A stretch of 64,000 nucleotides of DNA from Streptomyces sp. NBC_00258. GTDB lineage: Bacteria; Actinomycetota; Actinomycetes; Streptomycetales; Streptomycetaceae. The stretch lies in the NCBI RefSeq assembly GCF_036182465.1, contig NZ_CP108081.1, positions 6,448,001 through 6,512,000 of the forward strand. Direction: 5' to 3'. Of this stretch, positions 57,682-64,000 are shown in pieces. A model generated the notes under the pieces. It made no database searches. It was given only the letters and a program-made list of their open reading frames with translations, and was not told where the DNA came from. The position numbers and the translations under genes were made by a program. Position 1 is the stretch's first letter; the number at the start of each line of letters is the position of its first letter.

Positions 57682-59715
57682 ATGGTGCGGGTTGTGTTCG
57701 GGGTGCTCGGGCCTACGGTCGCCGCCGTTGACAGCGGGGGCCCGCTCGCGTTGAAGGGGCCGCGGCACCGGGCCGTGCTGGCCCGGCTGATCGTGGCCCG
57801 CCGCAGGGTCGTACCCGTCGCCCGGCTGGTCGAGGACCTGTGGGCGGATCCGCCGCCCGGCGCCGTGGGGGCCGTCCAGACGTTCGTGGCCGCGCTGCGC
57901 CGCGTCCTGGAGCCGGAGCGTCCGCCGCGGGCGCCCGCCCGGCTGCTGGTCACCGACGGGCCCGGATACGCGCTGCGGACCGAGCCGGACACCGTGGACG
58001 CGTGGCGCTTCGAGACGGCCCTCGCCACCGCGGCCGGCCTGCCCGCCCCGGGGGCCCTCTCCACCCTGGAGGAGGCCCTCGGATGGTGGCGGGGCCCCGC
58101 CTACGCCGAGTTCGCGGACGAGGACTGGTCCCGCGGCGAACGCGCCCGCCTGGCCGAACTCCGTCTCCAGGCCGTGGAACGGCGCGCCGAGGCCCACCTC
58201 GCCCTCGGCCGCCCCGCCGACGCGGTCCCCGACCTCGACGCCCACCTCACCGACCACCCCTGGCGCGAGGACGCCTGGCGCCTGCTGGCCCTGGCCCTCT
58301 ACCGCCAACACCGCCAGGGCGACGCCCTGGCCGTACTCCGCCGGGCCCGAGAAGTCCTGGTCGACCAACTGGGAGTAGACCCGGGCCCACGCCTGCGCCA
58401 CCTGGAATCGGACATCCTCACCCAGGCCCCGGCCCTGGACCTGCGACCCGGCGGGGCTCCGCAGCATGACCCCGCCCGGCCCCACCCACCCAGGGGCGCG
58501 GGGAACCGCGCGACCAGCCCCCACGCATCCGCAGCCACCACACAACCCACAACAGCCCAGCTGTGGACACAGGCCGCCAAGGCCTACGACCGCACAGTCG
58601 CCGGAGGCGCCCGCGCCCGCCTCGAATCCACCGTCGGCCTGATCCGGAACCTCGCGGTCACAGGCGGCGACGGCCTGGCGGAGGCCCGCCGCCACCGCAC
58701 GGCGGCGGTCACCGCGGCCGAGGAGTTCGCGGACCCGGAACTGACGGCCCGGGTCATCGGCGCGTACGACGTCCCGGCGATCTGGACCCGCGCCGACGAC
58801 CCGGCGGCGGCCCGGCACATCGTCGCCGTGGCGGAACGCACGCTCACCGCGCTGCCGACGGGCCCGCACGACACGGCCCGCTGCCGCCTGCTCTCCACCG
58901 TCGCCCTGGAGACCCGCGGAGCGACCGGGCCGCGCGGCCCCGAGGCCGCCCGCGAGGCCGAGGCGCTCGCCCGCAGCCTCGACGACCCCGCGCTGCTGGC
59001 CTTCGCCCTCAACGGCACGTTCATGCAGTCCTTCACCCGGGCGGGCCTCGCCCCACGACGGGACGCGACCGGCGCGGAACTCGTCGAACTGGCCGCGCGC
59101 CACGGACTGGTGACCTACGAGGTCCTCGGCCACCTCATCCGCCTCCAGGCCCGCGCCGCCCTCGCCGACTTCGCTGCCGCGGACACCCACGCGGCCGCCG
59201 CGGACCGCCTCGCCGAACGCCACGAACTGCCGCTGGTGGGCGTCTTCACCGAGTGGTACGGAGCTTTGCGGCTCAGCGCGACCGGACAGCCCGCCCGGGC
59301 CGAGACCGCCTGCCTCGCCGCCGCGGCCCGCCTCGACGGCGCCGGCATGCCCGGCCTGGAACGCGGCCTCCTCCCGCTCGCGCTCCTCTGCCTGCGCCTG
59401 GCCCACGGGCTCCCACCGGACCCGGACCCCCGGGCGGACTGGGGCCCCCACCTCCCCTGGGCCGAGCCGTTCACCCTGATCGCCGAGGGCCGTCACACCG
59501 AGGCCCGTACCGCCCTGCGCGCCCTCCGGGAGCCTCCGCACGACCTCCTGTACGAGGCCTACTGCGCACTGGAGGCCGAAGCCGCACTCCGCCTCGGCGA
59601 CCGGACCGTACTGGAACGCGCCCGCACCCGCCTGCGCCCGGCCGCCGCCGAACTCGCGGGCGCGGGCAGCGGATTGCTCACCCTGGGACCGGTCGAGCGA
59701 TACCTCGCCGACTAG
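57682..59715 (+). CDS. SARP/AfsR-type regulator with BTAD and C-terminal helical domain
   Basis: A protein of about 677 residues. Residues 1-95 are an OmpR-like winged helix (GPRHRAVLARLIVARRRVVPVARLVEDLWADPPPGAVGAVQTFVAALRRVLEP) and 100-250 a bacterial transcriptional activation domain (YRQHRQGDALAVLRRAREVLVDQLGVDPGPRL). After a Pro-rich linker come about 400 residues of TPR-like helices with no NB-ARC motor. The linker contains an in-frame interspersed repeat (RGAGNRATSPHAS, about residues 272-284). The start is uncertain: ATG 57652 and GTG 57685 are alternatives. Such regulators commonly activate secondary metabolism, but no cluster is adjacent. Confidence 0.87.
   Translation: MVRVVFGVLGPTVAAVDSGGPLALKGPRHRAVLARLIVARRRVVPVARLVEDLWADPPPGAVGAVQTFVAALRRVLEPERPPRAPARLLVTDGPGYALRTEPDTVDAWRFETALATAAGLPAPGALSTLEEALGWWRGPAYAEFADEDWSRGERARLAELRLQAVERRAEAHLALGRPADAVPDLDAHLTDHPWREDAWRLLALALYRQHRQGDALAVLRRAREVLVDQLGVDPGPRLRHLESDILTQAPALDLRPGGAPQHDPARPHPPRGAGNRATSPHASAATTQPTTAQLWTQAAKAYDRTVAGGARARLESTVGLIRNLAVTGGDGLAEARRHRTAAVTAAEEFADPELTARVIGAYDVPAIWTRADDPAAARHIVAVAERTLTALPTGPHDTARCRLLSTVALETRGATGPRGPEAAREAEALARSLDDPALLAFALNGTFMQSFTRAGLAPRRDATGAELVELAARHGLVTYEVLGHLIRLQARAALADFAAADTHAAAADRLAERHELPLVGVFTEWYGALRLSATGQPARAETACLAAAARLDGAGMPGLERGLLPLALLCLRLAHGLPPDPDPRADWGPHLPWAEPFTLIAEGRHTEARTALRALREPPHDLLYEAYCALEAEAALRLGDRTVLERARTRLRPAAAELAGAGSGLLTLGPVERYLAD
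58492..58523 (+). repeat. Interspersed GC-rich repeat inside the SARP coding region (copy 10)
   Basis: GGGGCGCGGGGAACCGCGCG followed by ACCAGCCCCCAC. It is read in frame between the BTAD and helical domains. Confidence 0.85.
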
Positions 59716-59783
59716 GGACGACCAGGTACGACCAGGTACGGCCGGGGACGACCAGGTATGGCGAGGGACGGCCGGGGACGGCG
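59716..59783. repeat. Degenerate tandem repeat after the SARP gene
   Basis: Four or five units related to GACGACCAGGTACG and GGACGGCCGGG alternate between the SARP stop and the convergent lipoprotein gene. No clear terminator hairpin is present. Confidence 0.6.
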
Positions 59784-59825
59784 GGGGCTGAGCACGCTCC
59801 CCCGCAGGCTCGAAGGCCCGAAGGC

Positions 59826-60689
59826 TCAGCCCTCCTCGTTCCCCGGCCGGGCCGCCGGCTTCTTTCCGGCCAGTACGTCCTGGAGGCGTTGCGTGCCGAG
59901 CTGGGCGGCCTGCCGGGTGGAGTTGGCGGAGACGCCGTCGAGGCCGCCGTTGGTGAGGGAGAGAGCACTGTCACCGACTCGTACGGCGGCGAAGTCCAGG
60001 GTGAGTACGGCGGACGAGCCGCCCGACTCGCCGTACACCTTCAGGCGCAGGCTCTCGCGCGCCTCGCCCACGCCGGGCAGGGGCGCGGCGACGACCTGGA
60101 CCGTCAGCTCCCCGCCCCTGACGTCCGTGGCCGTGAACTGGCCGCACTTCCCCGGTACGGCCTTCAGCCAGGCCAGCGACGCGTCCAGCGCGGCCCGGTC
60201 GTACGCCCCGACCTGGTAGCGCACCTGCGCTCCGTCGTCGGTGTCGTCCAGGCCCCTGACCGCGCGGGCCCCGGCCGGCTCGCCCAGCAGGTCCTCCGCG
60301 TACAGGCCGTCGAGCAGCCGCTGGCAGTCGGCGATGTCCGTCTTGCCCTTGAGCAGCGCGTCCCGCCAGGTCGCCCCTCCCTGGGTCGGCGCCCAGCTCT
60401 TGCCCAGGTCCTTGTCGGAGATCAGCGCCGACTTCACCTGCGCCTCGGTGAGCGTGGGAGCGACCGTGACCGAGGGGGACGGCGACGGGGCCTGCACGGC
60501 CACGGGCGACGCGGAGACCGCCGCGTCACCCTCCGCCGCCGCCCCGGAACCGGCACCGTCGCCGGCCGAGCACCCGGCCGTCGTCAGCAGCGCGGCCGCC
60601 GCCAGGGCCGGGACGAGAGCGAGGGCCGTACGACGACGGGAGAGGCGGAGCGGGCGTGATGGGGCGGGCGGGCCGGGCGGACGGGTCAT
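59826..60689 (-). CDS. Putative lipoprotein
   Basis: A 287-residue exported lipoprotein: signal LALVPALAAAALLTTAGC with the lipidated cysteine at 40, an Ala/Ser/Pro spacer, then a globular domain (LTEAQVKSALISDKDLGKSWAP ... DCQRLLDGLYAEDLLGEPAGARAVRG ... VPGKCGQFTATDVRGGELTVQVV). LISDKDLGKSW is reminiscent of sensor-type extracellular domains seen on actinobacterial lipoproteins, but I cannot name the family. It is divergent from the GH15 gene. Confidence 0.75.
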   Translation of the reverse strand: MTRPPGPPAPSRPLRLSRRRTALALVPALAAAALLTTAGCSAGDGAGSGAAAEGDAAVSASPVAVQAPSPSPSVTVAPTLTEAQVKSALISDKDLGKSWAPTQGGATWRDALLKGKTDIADCQRLLDGLYAEDLLGEPAGARAVRGLDDTDDGAQVRYQVGAYDRAALDASLAWLKAVPGKCGQFTATDVRGGELTVQVVAAPLPGVGEARESLRLKVYGESGGSSAVLTLDFAAVRVGDSALSLTNGGLDGVSANSTRQAAQLGTQRLQDVLAGKKPAARPGNEEG

Positions 60690-60840
60690 CGCGGAATGCC
60701 TCCTACGGCTTCTGCGGGCGCGGGATCTCCACCCCACCGCACCACCCGCCGGTAGCGCCCACCAGCGCACCGGTCCGACCGGGTGAGGCAATCCGCCCGT
60801 TCGAGATGCCCCCGCCCCTCGCCGCGCGGACACTTGCACC

Positions 60841-62676
60841 ATGCCGGGAAGGATCGAGGACTACGCCCTCGTCGGAGACCTGCTCACCGCCGCCCTCGTC
60901 GGGCGCGACGGCAGCCTCGACTGGCTGTGCCTGCCGCGCTTCGACTCGCCCGCCTGTTTCGCGGCGCTGCTGGGCGACGAGAACAACGGCCGCTGGCTGA
61001 TCGCCCCGCCGGACGCGGACACCGACGAGGGGGTGACGGTCCGCCGCCGCTACCGCGGCGACTCCCTCGTCCTGGAGACCGAGTGGGAGACCGCCACCGG
61101 CCGGGCCACCGTCGTCGACTTCATGCCGCGCCGCGACGGCGCCCCCAGCGTCGTACGCATCGTCGAGGGCCACTCCGGCACGGTCGACCTGCGCATGGAC
61201 CTGCGGCTGCGCTTCGAGTACGGGAGCGTCGTGCCCTGGATGCACCGCGTGGACGGGCAGCTGACGGGCATCGCGGGCCCGGAGTCGGTCTGGCTGACCA
61301 CGCCCGTCGCGCTGACCGGACAGGGCGAGACCCACACCGCCGACTTCACGGTCACCGCCGGCGAACGGATCCCCTCGGTCCTGACCTGGCAGCCCTCCCA
61401 CCTGCCCGCCCCCGATCCGGTGGACCCCTTCGACGCGCTGCGCCGCACCGAGGAGTACTGGAAGCAGTGGCTGCGCCCCTTCTCGTACGACGGCACCTAC
61501 CGTGACGCGGTCGTCCGTTCGCTCATCACCCTCAAGGCCCTCACCTACGAGCCGACCGGCGGCATCGTCGCCGCCCCCACCACCTCACTCCCCGAAGAGC
61601 CCGGCGGCGTCCGCAACTGGGACTACCGCTACTGCTGGCTGCGCGACGCCGGCATGACCCTGGAAGCCCTGCTTCGCAGCGGTTTCACCGCCGAGGCACA
61701 GGCCTGGCGCGGCTGGCTGGAACGGGCGGTGGCGGGCCGGCCCAATGACATCCAGATCATGTACGGCATCGGCGGCGAACGCCGGCTGACCGAGTGGACG
61801 GCCGACTGGCTCGCCGGGTACGAGAACTCCCGCCCGGTACGGATCGGCAACGGCGCCGCGGCCCAGCAGCAGCTCGACGTACCGGGCGAGCTGATGGAGA
61901 CCCTCGCCCTCACCCTGCGCTGCGGACTGCGCCCCGAACGGCATCTCCTCTCGCTCCAGCAGACCCTGCTCGACCATCTGGAGGAGGTGTGGACCCGCCC
62001 CGACCAGGGCCTGTGGGAGACACGCGGCGAACCCCGTCACCACGTCCACTCCAAGGTCATGTGCTGGGTGGCCTTCGACCGGGCGGTCCGCCTGGCCGAG
62101 GAGCACGGGCGCCCGGGGCCCGTCGCGCACTGGCGCGAGGTCCGGGACCGTATCCGCCGGGAGGTCTGCGAGCGCGGCTTCGACCCGGCCCGCGCCACCT
62201 TCACCCAGTCCTACGGCTCCCGCGCGCTCGACGCCGCGCTGCTGCTCATCCCGGGGACCGGCTTCCTGCCGCCGGACGATCCGCGCGTGATCGGGACGGT
62301 CGCCGCCGTGGAACGCGAACTCGCGACCGACGACGGCCTGGTCAGCCGCTATTCGACGGGTCCCGGTGGAGCCGGTGGCACGGGCGGGGCCGAGGCCCCC
62401 GACGGCCTCACCGGCGGCGAGGGGGCCTTCCTCGCCTGTTCCTTCTGGCTCGCGGACGCCCTGCTCCTGACCGGCCGCGAGGACGACGCCCGCCGGCTCT
62501 TCGAACGCCTCCTGCTCCTGCGCAACGACCTCGGCCTCCTGGCCGAGGAGTACGACCCCCTCGCCCGCCGCCAGCTGGGCAATTTCCCCCAGGCGTTCAC
62601 GCACGTTCCGCTGATCCGCGTGGCGTACGAACTGGATGGGCACGCGACCCACCACGGACGAAAACTTGTTCCGTAA
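60841..62676 (+). CDS. Glycoside hydrolase family 15 protein (glucoamylase/trehalase-like)
   Basis: A 611-residue cytoplasmic enzyme with no signal peptide. The N-terminal beta-sandwich begins IEDYALVGDLLTAALVGRDGSLDWLCLPRFDSPACFAALLG. The (alpha/alpha)6 catalytic barrel contains VRNWDYRYCWLRDAGMTLEALL, QGLWETRGEPRHHVHSKVMCWVAFDRA and LLAEEYDP, where glutamates likely supply the acid/base pair. In actinobacteria such cytosolic GH15 proteins are often trehalases, which would place it in trehalose or storage-glucan breakdown; glucoamylase activity is the alternative. Confidence 0.93.
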   Translation: MPGRIEDYALVGDLLTAALVGRDGSLDWLCLPRFDSPACFAALLGDENNGRWLIAPPDADTDEGVTVRRRYRGDSLVLETEWETATGRATVVDFMPRRDGAPSVVRIVEGHSGTVDLRMDLRLRFEYGSVVPWMHRVDGQLTGIAGPESVWLTTPVALTGQGETHTADFTVTAGERIPSVLTWQPSHLPAPDPVDPFDALRRTEEYWKQWLRPFSYDGTYRDAVVRSLITLKALTYEPTGGIVAAPTTSLPEEPGGVRNWDYRYCWLRDAGMTLEALLRSGFTAEAQAWRGWLERAVAGRPNDIQIMYGIGGERRLTEWTADWLAGYENSRPVRIGNGAAAQQQLDVPGELMETLALTLRCGLRPERHLLSLQQTLLDHLEEVWTRPDQGLWETRGEPRHHVHSKVMCWVAFDRAVRLAEEHGRPGPVAHWREVRDRIRREVCERGFDPARATFTQSYGSRALDAALLLIPGTGFLPPDDPRVIGTVAAVERELATDDGLVSRYSTGPGGAGGTGGAEAPDGLTGGEGAFLACSFWLADALLLTGREDDARRLFERLLLLRNDLGLLAEEYDPLARRQLGNFPQAFTHVPLIRVAYELDGHATHHGRKLVP

Positions 62677-62717
62677 AGTACCGGTGAATCCAAGGCGTCT
62701 TCTGCGAGGCTGGCGGG

Positions 62718-63713
62718 ATGCAGACCCTTTACAGAAGACTGCTCACGTTCCTTCCCCGTATAGGTGTGAAGGTCCTCGATCTCGGCCCCGGCGCCGCCGT
62801 CGTGTTCCGGCGGGGTGATCGGACCGGCGTCCCTGTGGGACAGGGCGCGCATCTGGTCGCCCAGGGCAAGGGGCGGTACGCCGTCACCTCCGTGGGTTCC
62901 GATGCGTGGCTGGTGGCGCGCGGGACCAAGGGGCGGAAGGCGACGAGCGTCCCCTTCGGTGCCACCGGAGCGCGGCTCCTCCTCGACGAGGCCGTGTCGG
63001 CCGAAGCGGAACGGGAGTTCCAGCTCGGGGCCGCCCACTATCTCGGTGCCCAGCATGTGGCCGCGCTGCTGGAGCTGAACCGCGTGAACTGCGTGTTCGA
63101 CGTGGGGGCCAATATCGGGCAGTACGGGAAGGGGCTCAGGCGGTTCGGCTACAAGGGGCGCATCGTCTCCTTCGAGCCGGTCTCCGTCACCTTCGAGAAG
63201 CTGCGGCAGGCCGCCGAGAGCGACCCCGACTGGCAGGTCTACAACTTCGCGCTCGGGCGCGAGGAGGCCGTCCAGTCCATCCATGTCGACTGGAAGTCCA
63301 TGAACTCCCTGCTGCCGCCGAGCGAGTACGGCAAGGAGCGGTACAAGCGGTTCTCCAAGGGGCGTACCGAGGAGATCGAGATCCGGCGGCTCGACGACGT
63401 GATGCAGAAGGCGTTGGAGGGGATCGAGGACCCCCGGCCGTATCTGAAGATGGACACGCAGGGGTTCGACATGGAGGTGTTCGCCGGGGCGGGTGAGCGG
63501 ATCTCCGAGTTCGTGGGGATGCAGTCCGAGGTTGCCGCGCTGCGGTTGTACGAGGGGAGTCCCCTGATGGGGGAGGCCATCGCCGCGTACGAGGCCGCGG
63601 GGTTCGGGGTGACCGGGATGTATCCCGTCACTCGGGAGCCGGCTACCGGGCGGGTTGTGGAGTTCGACTGTGTGATGGTTCGGCCTGGGGCAAGTGAGTC
63701 TGCTGCGGGTTGA
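62718..63713 (+). CDS. FkbM-family methyltransferase
   Basis: A 331-residue protein. The C-terminal two thirds are an FkbM-type SAM methyltransferase: VNCVFDVGANIGQYGKGLRRFGYKGRIVSFEPVSVTFEKL (motif I and acidic loop), NFALGREEAVQSIHV, and YLKMDTQGFDMEVFAGAG. The first 100 residues are an additional domain. It follows GH15 after 41 bp on the same strand and might be co-transcribed. FkbM proteins O-methylate sugars or natural products; the substrate is unknown. A long-form interspersed repeat starts immediately after the stop. Confidence 0.9.
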   Translation: MQTLYRRLLTFLPRIGVKVLDLGPGAAVVFRRGDRTGVPVGQGAHLVAQGKGRYAVTSVGSDAWLVARGTKGRKATSVPFGATGARLLLDEAVSAEAEREFQLGAAHYLGAQHVAALLELNRVNCVFDVGANIGQYGKGLRRFGYKGRIVSFEPVSVTFEKLRQAAESDPDWQVYNFALGREEAVQSIHVDWKSMNSLLPPSEYGKERYKRFSKGRTEEIEIRRLDDVMQKALEGIEDPRPYLKMDTQGFDMEVFAGAGERISEFVGMQSEVAALRLYEGSPLMGEAIAAYEAAGFGVTGMYPVTREPATGRVVEFDCVMVRPGASESAAG

Positions 63714-63715
63714 GT

Positions 63716-63772
63716 TGGGCTGGTCGCGCCCACGCGGCGGAGCCGCAGGATGTCACCGCCCGCGCCCCTAGG
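63716..63772 (-). repeat. Interspersed GC-rich repeat, long variant (copy 11)
   Basis: GGGCTGGTCGCGCCCACGCG, GCGGAGCCGC and CCCGCGCCCC in order, three bases after the FkbM stop; the same arrangement as copy 6. Confidence 0.8.
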
Positions 63773-63810
63773 AGCATGAGGCTCGGGTGGGATGTGGTCC
63801 GCGGGTCGTT

Positions 63811-63847
63811 CTGGGCTGAGCGCGCCGTTCCCCGCGCCCCTGACGGG
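63811..63847 (-). repeat. Interspersed GC-rich repeat (copy 12)
   Basis: CTGGGCTGAGCGCGCCGTTC followed by CCCGCGCCCCTGACGGG; a diverged short form about 40 bp from copy 11. Confidence 0.7.
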
Positions 63848-63923
63848 GCGTCGGGGGTGGTTGCGAGTCGGTAGGCTGAGGCCTGCTGCGGATCCCCCCA
63901 TCTGCGCTTCTGCATCGCATGAA

Positions 63924-64000
63924 GTGCCGTTCGCGGTCGTCGTGTTGGCCTTCTGCGTTGTTGAGGATGATTCGCTGGTGCTCGTCGCGGAGCGGTATCG
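63924..64000 (+). CDS. Start of a possible NUDIX-type gene (partial)
   Basis: GTG opens MPFAVVVLAFCVVEDDSLVLVAERYR up to the window edge. The hydrophobic strand followed by acidic residues and LVLVAER resembles the first beta-hairpin of NUDIX hydrolases. The NUDIX box itself would lie beyond the window, so the call is tentative. Confidence 0.4.
   Translation, partial: MPFAVVVLAFCVVEDDSLVLVAERY

Overview
The window is chromosomal DNA from a Streptomyces or very close relative. It is GC-rich with strong third-position GC bias, uses many GTG starts, and almost lacks TTA codons. It also carries streptomycete hallmarks: an XRE/DUF397/ATP-binding triad, snapalysin beside a LysR regulator, SARP/BTAD and SpoIIE-phosphatase regulators, Tat-exported proteins and a class E sortase. 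It looks like core or near-core chromosome with short accessory stretches. I see no prophage, integrative element, CRISPR array, rRNA or convincing tRNA.

Layout. 1-9 kb: 3' end of aspS, a secreted intradiol-dioxygenase-like protein, an ACS-family MFS transporter, the XRE/DUF397/anti-sigma-like triad, a decayed carbohydrate-binding-domain gene, a cupin and small hypotheticals. 8.7-17.2 kb: a response regulator, histidine kinase and GerMN lipoprotein with overlapping reading frames, a DUF3152 putative metalloprotease, pectate lyase, a GlxA-type regulator, a saccharopine-dehydrogenase-like protein and a sortase. 17-25 kb: metG, a repeat-rich VWA protein, a PhoX-type phosphatase behind a PHO box, then the snpR/snpA pair. 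25-33 kb: EEP-family hydrolase, alpha/beta hydrolase, MocR regulator, a DrrAB-type ABC exporter and small envelope proteins. 33-41 kb: a membrane-anchored PP2C phosphatase, an orphan response regulator, an M20 hydrolase, a TIGR03086 protein, and an XRE-TPR regulator divergent from a 37-codon hydrophobic micropeptide gene. 41-44.7 kb: gene debris, a MerR regulator fused to a sliding-clamp-like domain, and a YraQ/YcgQ-type membrane pair. 44.7-51.2 kb: two divergent ECF-sigma operons. 51-64 kb: NiCoT transporter behind a Nur-like box, DUF5519 protein, GAF-PP2C phosphatase, methyltransferase and siderophore-binding lipoprotein behind an iron box, dehalogenase-like hydrolase, SARP regulator, lipoprotein, GH15 hydrolase, FkbM methyltransferase and the start of a possible NUDIX gene.

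The most striking signals are these. First, two back-to-back ECF-sigma operons each encode a membrane protein built on a peptidoglycan enzyme whose catalytic residues are gone: a GT51/penicillin-binding protein whose SxxK serine and lysine are replaced, and an L,D-transpeptidase-like protein without the His and Cys. This suggests a cell-wall sensing module made from pseudoenzymes. Second, a regulator with RRNPPA-like architecture (HTH plus TPRs) faces a tiny signal-peptide-like gene that has its own terminator. Third, an interspersed repeat built on GGGGCGCGGGG...GCGCGACCAGCC occurs at about twelve sites, mostly at gene 3' ends and once in frame inside a SARP gene. All family assignments come from reading motifs by eye; no database search was run.
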